Notes under the pieces: generated by a model
The model's input: only the letters and a program-made list of their open reading frames with translations
The model's database searches: none
Told to the model about the DNA's origin: nothing
Program-made: the position numbers and the translations under genes
Source: Solidesulfovibrio carbinoliphilus subsp. oakridgensis
GTDB taxonomy: Bacteria > Desulfobacterota > Desulfovibrionia > Desulfovibrionales > Desulfovibrionaceae
Length of the DNA: 64,000 bases
NCBI RefSeq assembly: GCF_000177215.2
Contig: NZ_CM001368.1
Location: forward strand, 62,001-126,000
Direction: 5' to 3'
Part shown: one piece after another, positions 18,296-27,615 of the stretch
How positions within the stretch are numbered: position 1 is the stretch's first letter
Layout: every line of letters starts with the position of its first letter

Positions 18296-21200
18296 ATGCA
18301 GGACGCCAGCACTCCCTTCGTCCGAAACGCCCGCCTCGCGCGCCTGGGGGCCTTTTTTCTGGCCTTGGCCGCCTGTGCCGTCCTGGTCCTGTGGGCCGGG
18401 CCGGCCGTGGCCAAGCGGACCAGGGCCGGCGCCGCCGAGGCGGCTGGGACGGCGGACCCGGCCGGGGCGGCCCTGGCTGCGGCCTGGCTGGCTGCCCCGG
18501 ACGGCGAGGGGGCCTTCGAGCGCACGGTCGCGACCGGACTGGCCGGCCTGGGCGGCCGGCTGACGGGCACGGCCGGCTGCCGCACGGCGGCGGACGCGGT
18601 GGAGGGCTTTTTCCGGGGGCTCGGGGCGGGCGAAGTGGGGCGGCTGTACTACCAGGTGCCGGTCATGGCCCACGGTCCGGCCGCCCTGGCCGTGTCCGGT
18701 GGCGCCCCAGCGGCCGTGGCCGGTGGTGGCCAAGCGGCCGTGGCCGCTGATGGACAACCGGCCGTGGCCGCTGATGGGCAGTCGGCCGTGGCCGTTGATG
18801 GACAGTCGGCCGTGGCCGCCGGTGGTCAGTCGGCCCTCGCCCCGCTGGCCTTAAACGCCCTGACCCCCGGGGCCGTGCCCCCGGCCGGCCTGACCGGACC
18901 GCTCGTCTGGGCCGGCGGCGGCGAGTACCGCGATTTCAACGGCAAACTCCCGGACGGATCCATCGTGCTCATGGACCTGGCTTCGGGACGCAACTGGCAG
19001 GCCGCGGCCGAACTCGGGGCCAAGGCCCTCGTCTACATCGATGCGGGCGGCCCGGACCAGCCGGCCGACGCCGGCCGGTTCCGGGACAAGTTCGAACTGA
19101 CCCCGGTCCGGTTCCCGAGGTTTCTGATGACGGCCGCGGCGGCCCGGTCGCTGCTCGGCGACTACGCCTCCCTCTCCGGCGATCCCGGCGGACCCGTGGC
19201 AACGCTCACGGCCCGGGCCGCCTGGGAGCCGGCCGTGGCCAGCAACGTGCACCTCCTTTTCCCCGGCACCGACCCGGCCCTGGCCGGCGAGCTGCTCGTC
19301 ATCGAGGCTCCCTACGACGCCACGGCTTATGCCCCGGGCCACGCCCCCGGCGCCGACGAGGCCGCCTCGGTGGCGACGCTTTTGCACCTGGCCCGCCGGC
19401 TGGCCGCCACGCCGCCGGCCCGGCCGACGCTCCTGGTCGCCACCTCCGGCCATGCCCAGTCCCTGGCCGGGCTGCGCGAATTCTACGCCGCCCTTCGGGC
19501 CAAGGGCAAGGACCTGCGCGGCCAGGCCCGGGAACTCAAAGACGACATCCAAAAGATCGACGACACCCTGGCCGGCCTCGGCCGCCTGGGTGCGGCCGGC
19601 GTCTCCGGGCTCCGCGGCCAGGCTCCGTCGTCGGACCAGGGGGCAGGGCCGGCGCCCCTCGACGCACCCGGCGTCCGGGCCGCCCTGGTCGAGAGCCTCA
19701 AGGACGAAGTGGACGGCGTCACCACCCGGCTCATGCGCCTGCGCCTGGCCCCGGGCGAAAAGGACGCGGCCGCCATCGAGGCCCTGGCCGCGCGCCAGGC
19801 CGGGCTGCGGCGGCTCATGTGGCGCGAGGACCTTGCCGCCATCGCCCCGGGCGAGGCCGCCGAACTGCTGGCCCTCATCCCCTCGGCCACGGCCCGGCTC
19901 CGGGCGGCCAGGGCCTCGGCCGAGGCCGAGGAGCGGTGCGTAGGCAGCGCCCGGGACCTGCGCAAGCTCGTCGGCGACCGGGACATCGTGGCCCAGGCCT
20001 CGCTGTTCCTTTCCAGCCACGGCGACGGGGTGGGAAGCTTTTCGGAGGGCTTCGCCTTTGATGTCAAACCCGACGTCAAGCCGGGCCAGGCCTACGGCCG
20101 CATCAACCGGTCCCTGGCCCGCGCGGCCGAAGAGGCGGCAAGCGCCGGCGGCCTGCCGGCCGGCTACTACCGCGACGGCATGCGCGAGGACCGCCAGCAC
20201 CCGTGGCAGGGGCTTTTGCCCGACCGGCCGCCCCTTGGCGGCGAGATCGGCAACATCGCCGGCGTCCTTGGTCTGACGCTCGCGACCACGGGCGATGCCC
20301 GGCTTCTCTGGGGCACGCCGGCCGACACCCCGGACCGGGTGGATTTCGCCGCTCTCGGCCGCCAGGCCCGGTTCGTCTCGGACGTCGCGGCCGCCATGGC
20401 CTCGCCCGGGTTCGAAGTCGGGGAGAAGCGGCCGCGAAACGTCTTTTCGACGCTCACCGGCCGGGTCAACTTCATTCGCCAGGGTGAGCTTTTCCCCGAG
20501 CGCCCGGCCCCGGGCACCGTCCTTTGCGTCTACCAGGGCAAGACCCGGTTCTACGCCGTGACCGACGCCAAGGGGGGCTTTCGGGTCCAGGGGCTGGCCA
20601 ACAAGAAGTATGTGCTCGACAAGGCCGTGATCGAGGGCTTCCGTTTCGACCCGGACACCGGTGCGGCCGTGTGGGCCATCGACAAGAAGCAGACCGGCAA
20701 GGACGCGTATCGGGTCAAGATGAACCGCAACGCCATGGAAACCGACCTGATCATGTTCGGCTGCGAGCAGACCTCGCTTTTCTCCGCCTTCGACCCCCGG
20801 ACCTTCCGCTACTTCACCCGCATCGACCTGCTCGACGCCCGGCGCGAGGCTCCGCCCATGCGGTCCTGGTTCAGCCGCCTGGACACGCTCGATTCCACCA
20901 TCGTGTCGCTTTTCCTCGAACCCGGCACGCCGTTCAAGGCCATCCTGTCCGATACCGTCCTGGCCCGAAAGCTTATCCTGCTCAATGCCACGCCCAGGGA
21001 CCCGGCCGGCACCGGCTATCTCATCGACGCCTGGCCCGTGCTGCCGGTGACCGAACTCCTCGGCGCCAGGGACATGTGGGAGCTGTTGCGGCCGCGCGTC
21101 AAGAACCTGGAGGACCACGGCATCGTCAGCCACCGCATCCGCGACATCGAGGAGCGCGGCCGGGCCCTCTACGCCAAGGCCGTGGCCGACGGCGAGGCCC

Positions 21201-23473
21201 GGCGCTACGACGCCATGGTCGCTTCCGCCCGGTCGAGCTGGGGGCTGGCCGTGCGGGTCTACAACGACGTGGAAAAGACCCAGCGCGACGTGCTCCTGGG
21301 CGTCCTTTTCTACATCGCCCTTTTCATTCCCTTCGCCTACTGCGTGGAGCGGGTGGTCTTCAACTTCGCGGACATCCACAAGCGCATCGCGGCCTTTCTC
21401 GGCATCCTGGCCGCGGTCATCGCCGTGGTCTACGAGGTCCACCCGGCCTTCAAACTGACCTACAGCCCGCTGGTGGTCATCCTGGCCTTTTTCATCCTCG
21501 GCCTGTCGGTCATGGTGGCGCTCATCATCTTCATGCGCTTCGAGCGGGAGATGACGGCGCTCCAGCGGCGGGCCTCCCACGTCAAATCGTCCGAAATCGG
21601 CGGCATGCGCGCCTTTGCCGCCGCCTTCGTCATCGGGGTCAGCAACCTGCGCCGCAGAAAGGTCCGCACCGCGCTCACCTGCCTGACGCTCATCATCCTG
21701 ACCTTTACCATCATGAGTTTCACGAGCGTCAAATCGAGCCGCGAGGAGGGCGCGGCCAAGTTCGCCGACGTGGCGCCCTACCGGGGCGTGCTCCTTAAAA
21801 ACGTGGGCTGGCGTACCCTGCCGCCCGAGGCCCTGTCCGTGGTCCGCGACGCCTACGCCGGCAGCGGCGACGTGGTGGCCCCCCTGGCCTGGCTGGAGTT
21901 GCCGGAAAAGACGCTTTCCCCGGCCACCAGCATCCGGGCCGGCGGGAAGGCCGAAACCGTGCAGAGCTTTCTGGGCCTTTCGTCCGAGGAACAGCAGATC
22001 GGCCGGCTGCGCGGGCTTTTGACCGCCGGCCGCTGGTTCGCCCCGGGCGAGCGCGACGCGGTCCTGCTTCCGGGTCCCATGGCCGAGCGCCTGGGGGTCG
22101 GGCCCGGCGACACGGTCATCTTTTTCGGCCGGCCCTTCACCGTGGCCGGGCTTTTCCGCAAAAACGCCCTGGATGAGCGGGTGGACCTGGACGGCGAATC
22201 CGTGACCCCGGTGGTCTATCCGTCGGAAGCCTCGGTCGAGGTCTCGGAAGCCGAAAAGGAGGCCGCGGACACGGGCGAGGACATCAAGACCACCCAGAGC
22301 CGCTACCAGCACATCGACGACGACCTGACCGTGGTCGTGCCCTACGAGACCCTGGTCGGCCTCGGCGGCCAACTCAAGTCCGTGGTCGTTGCCCCGCCGG
22401 CCGACCGGCTGGCCATGGGCAAGGTGCAGGCCGACGACGGCTCGGCCATGGCCGGGGCCCTGGCCGACCGGTTCGGCCTGGCCGTCTTTTCCGGACAGCC
22501 GGGCGGGGTCTTCGTCTACCATTCCGGCGACGCCCTGGGCTATGCCGGGGTGCCCAACATCCTGGTGCCCCTGGTCATCTCGGTCCTCATCGTCCTTAAC
22601 ACCATGATCGGCGCGGTCTACGAACGAAAGCGCGAGATCGGCGTCTATACCGCCGTGGGGCTGGCCCCGTCCCACGTCTCGTTTCTCTTCATCGCCGAGG
22701 CGCTGGCCTTTGCCGTCATCAGCGTCGTCCTTGGCTATCTGTTGGCCCAGATCTCGGCCGGACTTCTTTCCGGCACCAGCCTCTGGGCCGGCATGACGGC
22801 CAACTATTCCTCCATGGCCGGGGTGGCGGCCATGCTCTTGGTCATCGGCGTGGTGCTCCTCTCGGTCCTCTACCCGTCCCGGGTGGCCAGCCAGATCGCC
22901 ATCCCGGACGTCAACCGGTCCTGGTCCCTGCCCGATCCCGTGGACGGGACCATCAAGACCCGGCTGCCGTTTCTGGTCCGGGTCCGGGAACAGGAGTGCG
23001 CCGGCGGGTTTCTTTTCGACTACTACCGGACCCACCAGGACGTGTCCCACGGCCTCTTTGCCACGGCCGACGTGGACTACGTGTTCGAGTGCCCCTGGGA
23101 CGGGCCGGGCGCGAACCCGCATCCCAAGGAACGCCATCCGGAGTTCTGCGACCTCAAAGCCTGCATGCGGCTTTCGGCCACGGTCTGGCTGGCGCCCTTT
23201 GATTTCGGCATCAAGCAGGCCGTGACCATCTATTTTATTCCGGCCGAGGAGACGCCCGGCTACATGGAAATCGATGTGGAACTGACGCGCCAGGCCGGCG
23301 AGGCCGGCATGTGGAAGCGGCTCAACAAGGGCTTTTTAAACGACCTGCGCAAGCAGCTTTTGATCTGGCGGTCCCTTGAGGAATCCGTGCGCACGGCCTA
23401 CGAGGACAAGGTGGTCAACGACTACAACGCCAGGCTCCACGACGGCCGGCCGGCGGGGGAGGAGCGGGCATGA
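18296..23473 (+). CDS. giant FtsX permease with PA/M28-like pseudo-peptidase ectodomain
   Basis: A 1725-residue protein I cannot assign to a known system. Order: N-terminal helix (17-38); a region with a PA-like segment and a 24-bp tandem repeat; an M28-like fold (about 330-395) whose metal sites are lost (VIEAPYDAT, GADEAAS and TSGHAQS stand where H-x-D, GADDNAS and GEE are expected); a long helical and beta region including a carboxypeptidase-regulatory-like segment (VTDAKGGFRVQGL); three helices (1000-1082); an FtsX/MacB module with a periplasmic domain (1150-1415); three helices (1421-1530); and a C-terminal soluble domain of ~180 residues. Similar fusions of an M28-type domain to ABC permease helices are known in outline. 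The upstream ATPase probably powers it. Confidence 0.85.
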   Translation: MQDASTPFVRNARLARLGAFFLALAACAVLVLWAGPAVAKRTRAGAAEAAGTADPAGAALAAAWLAAPDGEGAFERTVATGLAGLGGRLTGTAGCRTAADAVEGFFRGLGAGEVGRLYYQVPVMAHGPAALAVSGGAPAAVAGGGQAAVAADGQPAVAADGQSAVAVDGQSAVAAGGQSALAPLALNALTPGAVPPAGLTGPLVWAGGGEYRDFNGKLPDGSIVLMDLASGRNWQAAAELGAKALVYIDAGGPDQPADAGRFRDKFELTPVRFPRFLMTAAAARSLLGDYASLSGDPGGPVATLTARAAWEPAVASNVHLLFPGTDPALAGELLVIEAPYDATAYAPGHAPGADEAASVATLLHLARRLAATPPARPTLLVATSGHAQSLAGLREFYAALRAKGKDLRGQARELKDDIQKIDDTLAGLGRLGAAGVSGLRGQAPSSDQGAGPAPLDAPGVRAALVESLKDEVDGVTTRLMRLRLAPGEKDAAAIEALAARQAGLRRLMWREDLAAIAPGEAAELLALIPSATARLRAARASAEAEERCVGSARDLRKLVGDRDIVAQASLFLSSHGDGVGSFSEGFAFDVKPDVKPGQAYGRINRSLARAAEEAASAGGLPAGYYRDGMREDRQHPWQGLLPDRPPLGGEIGNIAGVLGLTLATTGDARLLWGTPADTPDRVDFAALGRQARFVSDVAAAMASPGFEVGEKRPRNVFSTLTGRVNFIRQGELFPERPAPGTVLCVYQGKTRFYAVTDAKGGFRVQGLANKKYVLDKAVIEGFRFDPDTGAAVWAIDKKQTGKDAYRVKMNRNAMETDLIMFGCEQTSLFSAFDPRTFRYFTRIDLLDARREAPPMRSWFSRLDTLDSTIVSLFLEPGTPFKAILSDTVLARKLILLNATPRDPAGTGYLIDAWPVLPVTELLGARDMWELLRPRVKNLEDHGIVSHRIRDIEERGRALYAKAVADGEARRYDAMVASARSSWGLAVRVYNDVEKTQRDVLLGVLFYIALFIPFAYCVERVVFNFADIHKRIAAFLGILAAVIAVVYEVHPAFKLTYSPLVVILAFFILGLSVMVALIIFMRFEREMTALQRRASHVKSSEIGGMRAFAAAFVIGVSNLRRRKVRTALTCLTLIILTFTIMSFTSVKSSREEGAAKFADVAPYRGVLLKNVGWRTLPPEALSVVRDAYAGSGDVVAPLAWLELPEKTLSPATSIRAGGKAETVQSFLGLSSEEQQIGRLRGLLTAGRWFAPGERDAVLLPGPMAERLGVGPGDTVIFFGRPFTVAGLFRKNALDERVDLDGESVTPVVYPSEASVEVSEAEKEAADTGEDIKTTQSRYQHIDDDLTVVVPYETLVGLGGQLKSVVVAPPADRLAMGKVQADDGSAMAGALADRFGLAVFSGQPGGVFVYHSGDALGYAGVPNILVPLVISVLIVLNTMIGAVYERKREIGVYTAVGLAPSHVSFLFIAEALAFAVISVVLGYLLAQISAGLLSGTSLWAGMTANYSSMAGVAAMLLVIGVVLLSVLYPSRVASQIAIPDVNRSWSLPDPVDGTIKTRLPFLVRVREQECAGGFLFDYYRTHQDVSHGLFATADVDYVFECPWDGPGANPHPKERHPEFCDLKACMRLSATVWLAPFDFGIKQAVTIYFIPAEETPGYMEIDVELTRQAGEAGMWKRLNKGFLNDLRKQLLIWRSLEESVRTAYEDKVVNDYNARLHDGRPAGEERA
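18710..18829 (+). repeat. 24-bp tandem repeat (VNTR), five copies in frame
   Basis: Five in-frame copies of a 24-bp unit near GCCGTGGCCGCTGATGGACA encode an eight-residue repeat of type (A/P/S)AVAADGQ in the giant permease, at residues 139-178. Copy-number change would lengthen or shorten the linker without a frameshift. Confidence 0.9.
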
Positions 23474-25536
23474 CGGCTCCCCACATGCCATCCGAGACGG
23501 CATCCCAGGCGGCTTCCCAAACGGCTCCCGGGGCGCCTTCCCGCCCGGCCTCCCGGCCGGTTCCCCGGCGGATCCGCAAGCGGGCCGTGGGCCTTGGCCT
23601 CGTCCTTGGCCTGGCTGTCTGCGCCGTCACGCCGCTCAACAACCTCTACTACGGCGCGACCCCCCTTGGCGGCGGCCATTTTCCCCTGGCCCCGTTTTTC
23701 CTGCTGGCCTGGCTGACCCTGCTGGCCGCCGGCCTCGGCCGTCTGGCGCGCGGCCGGGCCGTCCTGTCCGGCACGGACCTGCTCGTGTGCTGGATGCTCA
23801 TGGTCGTGGTCTCGGGCGTGGCCCACACGGGGCTGGCCCGGACCTTTTTCATCAACCTGACCGCGCCGCTGCATTTCGCCAGCGAAGGCAACCAGTGGAA
23901 CGCCGTGCTGGCGCCGCTTCTGCCCAAGGGCTGGTATCCGACCGATCCCGAGGCCGTGGAGACGCTTTATAGCGGCCTTGCCGGCGGCTACACCATGGGC
24001 TGGGGCCAGGTGCTGGCCGCCATTCCCTGGGCGGCCTGGGCCGGTCCCCTGGCCGTGTGGGGCGTTTTCATCGGGCTTTGCTATTTCGTGCTCCTGTGCC
24101 TGACCAATCTTTTCGCTCGGCAGTGGATCTCCAACGAGCGCATGAATTTTCCGCTCCTGCGCCTGCCGGAGATGCTGACCGACGCCGTGGACCAGGGCGG
24201 GCTGGCCGCTTTCCTGACCGACCGGTTCCTGCTGTCGGGCCTGCTTGTAAGCGTGCTCCTCCACACCATAAACGGCATTGGTTTCTACGACCCGTCGGTG
24301 CCCCAGATTCCGACGCTGATCCTGGCCGGGCCGTATTTTCCGAAAACCGGGCTTTTTTCCGGGTTCACCAAGCTCAAGATCTACTTCTATCCGGCCTTTG
24401 TCGGCTTCGCCTATCTGACGGCCCGGCAGATTTCCTTGAGCTTCTGGGTGTTTTTCCTGGGGGGCGGCCTTTTTTACGGGTTCTTGGAACTGATCGGCCA
24501 GCAGGTGCCGTCTTCGGCCCTGGGCGTCACCTTCGGCCCGACCCTGACCACACCCGAGGAAACCCAGATGCTCGGGGCCTACGGCGTCTTTTTCCTGTTC
24601 CTCCTGTGGCTGGCCCGCCACCATCTATGGGAAACGGCCCGGGATGCGGCCCGGTTCCGGCTGCGGCCGGCCGACGAGGCCGAGTGGGTGGGGGCCCCCA
24701 CCTCCCTGTGGGGGCTTTTCCTCGGCGGCGCGGCGCTGACCGCCTGGAGCGTCTCCTTTGGCATGCCGCTCTTCCAGGCCGTGCTCCTTTTGGGCACTTT
24801 TTTCATGGTCATGCTGGTGGCCAGCCGCATCATCTGCCAGGGCGGCATCGCCTATTTCACCCTGACCGCCGCCCCGACCGACGGGTTGCTGGCCTTTCTC
24901 GGGTCCGGGTTTTTGAGCCGCATGGCGCTCCTTATGGCCGCGGTCATGCAGAAGATGCTTTTCGTCGACCTTCGCGAATCGCTTTTGCCGTCGCTTTTCC
25001 ACGCGGCCAAGGTGGGGGAGGGCAGGCGCCCCAAGCCCCTCTATCTGGCCGCCATCCTCGTCGCCCTGGGGCTGGCCGTGGTCGTGTCGTTTGCGGCCAT
25101 GCTGGCCGTGTGCCACAAGTACGGGCTTCGCGACCTGCAAGTGGACTGGGAGACCCAGACGGTGAGCTCCACCTACGAGAACGTCCAGCGCCTGATCGAG
25201 GCGCCGGCCGGGGCCAACAAGGTCATCATCGGCTACACCATCCTCGGCGCGGCCGTCATGTTCGCCCTGGTCGTGGCCTACCAGCGGTTCTACTGGTGGC
25301 CGATCCACCCCATCGGCTACCTGACCATGTATTCCTCGGCCATGCGCATCATGTGGTTCTCCTTTTTCCTGGGGTGGCTCTGCAACCACCTGACCCTGCG
25401 CTACGGCGGCATCGTGCTCATGAAGCGGGTGCGGCTCCTTTTCGTGGGCCTTATTCTTGGGGATTTCCTGATGGGCGGGGTGTTCGCGCTCATTGGCCTG
25501 TGGACCGGGCAGAGCTATCTCGTGCTGCCCAACTGA
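23470..25536 (+). CDS. DUF6785-type polytopic membrane protein (OPT-superfamily-like)
   Basis: A 688-residue integral membrane protein with about 14-16 hydrophobic segments and a Ser/Pro/Ala-rich N-terminus. It resembles uncharacterised DUF6785/DUF6784 proteins that are distantly related to oligopeptide (OPT) transporters. Conserved-looking features are PLNNLYYGATPLGGGHFPLA, FARQWISNERMNFPLLRLPEM and YQRFYWWPIHPIGY. The ATG overlaps the stop of the giant permease (ATGA). The next gene encodes a second transporter-like protein of similar size and style (NERMNFP here and SDVEKLPFPMAP there), so the two may form a heteromeric transporter. The substrate is unknown. Confidence 0.75.
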   Translation: MTAPHMPSETASQAASQTAPGAPSRPASRPVPRRIRKRAVGLGLVLGLAVCAVTPLNNLYYGATPLGGGHFPLAPFFLLAWLTLLAAGLGRLARGRAVLSGTDLLVCWMLMVVVSGVAHTGLARTFFINLTAPLHFASEGNQWNAVLAPLLPKGWYPTDPEAVETLYSGLAGGYTMGWGQVLAAIPWAAWAGPLAVWGVFIGLCYFVLLCLTNLFARQWISNERMNFPLLRLPEMLTDAVDQGGLAAFLTDRFLLSGLLVSVLLHTINGIGFYDPSVPQIPTLILAGPYFPKTGLFSGFTKLKIYFYPAFVGFAYLTARQISLSFWVFFLGGGLFYGFLELIGQQVPSSALGVTFGPTLTTPEETQMLGAYGVFFLFLLWLARHHLWETARDAARFRLRPADEAEWVGAPTSLWGLFLGGAALTAWSVSFGMPLFQAVLLLGTFFMVMLVASRIICQGGIAYFTLTAAPTDGLLAFLGSGFLSRMALLMAAVMQKMLFVDLRESLLPSLFHAAKVGEGRRPKPLYLAAILVALGLAVVVSFAAMLAVCHKYGLRDLQVDWETQTVSSTYENVQRLIEAPAGANKVIIGYTILGAAVMFALVVAYQRFYWWPIHPIGYLTMYSSAMRIMWFSFFLGWLCNHLTLRYGGIVLMKRVRLLFVGLILGDFLMGGVFALIGLWTGQSYLVLPN

Positions 25537-25563
25537 GCACGAGGCGCCGACAGGACGGGGGGA

Positions 25564-25609
25564 CCGGGGGGAATGATTCCCCCCGGCGGGGTCCGGGGCG
25601 GAGCCCCGG
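25564..25609. repeat. palindromic repeat between two membrane-protein genes
   Basis: CCGGGGGGAATGATTCCCCCCGG (in two halves, 25564-25586), then CGGGGTCC and a hairpin CCGGGGC-GGA-GCCCCGG (25593-25609). It belongs to the dispersed repeat family by its GGGTCC and G-run palindrome. It lies inside an apparent operon, so it may cause partial termination or set mRNA stability. Confidence 0.7.
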
Positions 25610-25644
25610 TTTCCTGCACACGAACACGACACCAGGACGGGCCG

Positions 25645-27603
25645 ATGTACGACGACAAAGAGTTGGCCGAATACCGGGACCTGCTCCCGGCCCCCACCCA
25701 CTTCGAAGAGGGCTTCGACTGGAAGACCATCGTCGGCGCGGTCTTCATCGGCTTTCTCATGATGCCGGGCAGCATGTACCTGCAACTGGTCATCGGCACG
25801 GGCATCGGCCCGGCCGCCCGGTGGGTCACCATCATCCTCTTCGCCGAGATCGCCAAGCGGGCCTACACCGAGCTCAAGCAGCAGGAGATCTTCCTCCTCT
25901 ATTACATGGCCGGCGCGGCCATGGCCTCGCCGTTTCACGGCCTGCTCTGGAGCCAGTACCTGGTCCAGTCCGACGCGGCCAAGATGCTGGGCCTGACCGA
26001 CCTCATCCCGACCTGGATCGCGCCTGGGCCCGAATCCGAATCCCTGGTGGCGCGCACCTTTTTCCACCGGGACTGGCTGGTGCCGATCCTGCTCCTGGTC
26101 GGCTCCCAGATCGTGCAGCGCATCGACCACTTCGGGCTTGGCTACGCCCTCTACCGCATCACCTCCGACGTGGAGAAGCTGCCCTTTCCCATGGCCCCGG
26201 TCGGGGCCCTCGGCACCATGGCCCTGGCCGAATCCACCGAGGACAGAAAGACCGGCTGGAAGTGGCGGGTCTTTTCCATCGGCGGCATGATAGGCCTGGC
26301 CTTCGGGGCCGTCTACGTGCTTTTCCCCGTGGTCTCGGGTCTGGTCTTCACCGAGCCGGTCAGGCTCCTGCCCATTCCCTGGGCCGATTTCACCCGCAAC
26401 ACCGAACAGTGGCTGCCGGCCGTGGCCACGGGCATCCAGCTCGACCTGGGCCTGGTCTTCACCGGCATGGTCCTGCCCTTCTGGGCCGTCATCGGCGGCC
26501 TGGCCGGCCTTGCCATCACGTTCGTCGCCAACCCCATGCTCTACCAGCACGGCATCCTCCACCGCTGGCGCCAGGGCATGGGCACGGTGGAGACGGTCTT
26601 TGCCAACAACTTCGACTTCTACATGTCCTTTGGCATCGGCCTTGGCCTGGCCATCGGCGTCATCGGCGTGTGGCAGGTGGCCAAGTCGCTTCGAAAGGGC
26701 GGGGTGGGGGGCTCGGCCTACAAGGCCCTTTTCACCACCAACAAGGTGCGCGGGGACATCAACTTCTGGGTTTCCATCGCCATCTACGTCTTTTCCACCC
26801 TGTCCTACGTCGGCATGTGCCTCTTTCTCGTGCCCCAGTTCCCCTGGCTCTTTTTCGTGCTCTACGGCTTCCTCTACACCCCGGTCATCTCCTACATCAC
26901 GGCCCGGATGGAGGGCATCGCCGGCCAGTTCGTGAGCCTCCCCCTGGTGCGCGAGGCCAGCTTCATCGCCGGGGCCCGGTTTTTCGGCTACCAGGGCATC
27001 GAGATCTGGTACGCCCCCATCCCCATCCACAACTACGGCAAGGCGACGGTCGATTTCCGCGAGATCGAGCTGACCGGCACCAGCCTTCGCGGCATCATCA
27101 AGGCCGAGATCGTGGTCTTCCCGGTGGTCATGGTGGCAAGCCTGCTTTTCTCCCAGTTCATCTGGCAGCTGGCCCCCATCCCCTCGGCCAGCTACCCCTA
27201 CGCCCAGGAGCTGTGGCACCTGCAGGCCCTCAATACGCTGCTCATGCAGACCTCGACCCTGGAGGGCAATTCGCTCTTTTTTCAGGCCCTAAACGGCTGG
27301 TACGTGACCGCAGGCATCGGCCTTGGCCTGGTCACCTACATCTTCCTTATGATCTTCGGCCTGCCCGTGCTCCTGGTCTACGGCATCGTGCGCGGGCTCG
27401 GGCAGAGCGTGCCCCATGGGCTCATTCTCGAAGTCGTGGGCGCGCTCCTTGGCCGCTACTATTTCCTCAAGCGCTACGGGAAGCGGTGGCGGCAGTACGC
27501 GCCGGTTCTCCTGGCCGGGTTTTCCTGCGGCATGGGCCTTATGGGCATGTTCGCCATGGGCGCGACCTTGATCCTCAAATCGCTTGGCAAGTTGGCCTAT
27601 TAG
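25645..27603 (+). CDS. OPT-like peptide transporter family protein
   Basis: A 652-residue protein with about 14-16 membrane segments. Its spacing and motifs (FIGFLMMPGSMYLQLVIGTG, SDVEKLPFPMAPVGALGTMA, YGFLYTPVISYITARMEGIAGQ) are like OPT-superfamily transporters and their uncharacterised bacterial relatives. It is a partner in size and topology of the DUF6785-like protein upstream. The ATG at 25645 is chosen because the frame before it is repeat DNA. The stop is 12 bp before the phosphatase gene. Import or export of peptides or metal chelates is possible but not shown. Confidence 0.78.
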   Translation: MYDDKELAEYRDLLPAPTHFEEGFDWKTIVGAVFIGFLMMPGSMYLQLVIGTGIGPAARWVTIILFAEIAKRAYTELKQQEIFLLYYMAGAAMASPFHGLLWSQYLVQSDAAKMLGLTDLIPTWIAPGPESESLVARTFFHRDWLVPILLLVGSQIVQRIDHFGLGYALYRITSDVEKLPFPMAPVGALGTMALAESTEDRKTGWKWRVFSIGGMIGLAFGAVYVLFPVVSGLVFTEPVRLLPIPWADFTRNTEQWLPAVATGIQLDLGLVFTGMVLPFWAVIGGLAGLAITFVANPMLYQHGILHRWRQGMGTVETVFANNFDFYMSFGIGLGLAIGVIGVWQVAKSLRKGGVGGSAYKALFTTNKVRGDINFWVSIAIYVFSTLSYVGMCLFLVPQFPWLFFVLYGFLYTPVISYITARMEGIAGQFVSLPLVREASFIAGARFFGYQGIEIWYAPIPIHNYGKATVDFREIELTGTSLRGIIKAEIVVFPVVMVASLLFSQFIWQLAPIPSASYPYAQELWHLQALNTLLMQTSTLEGNSLFFQALNGWYVTAGIGLGLVTYIFLMIFGLPVLLVYGIVRGLGQSVPHGLILEVVGALLGRYYFLKRYGKRWRQYAPVLLAGFSCGMGLMGMFAMGATLILKSLGKLAY

Positions 27604-27615
27604 CCGGGGGCTGCC

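Noticed and set aside
18851-23137. 1428-codon open frame on the minus strand
   Set aside because: It lies wholly opposite the giant permease gene, is low-complexity (Gly/His/Asp/Gln-rich) and has no domain. Long antisense frames are expected at this GC content.
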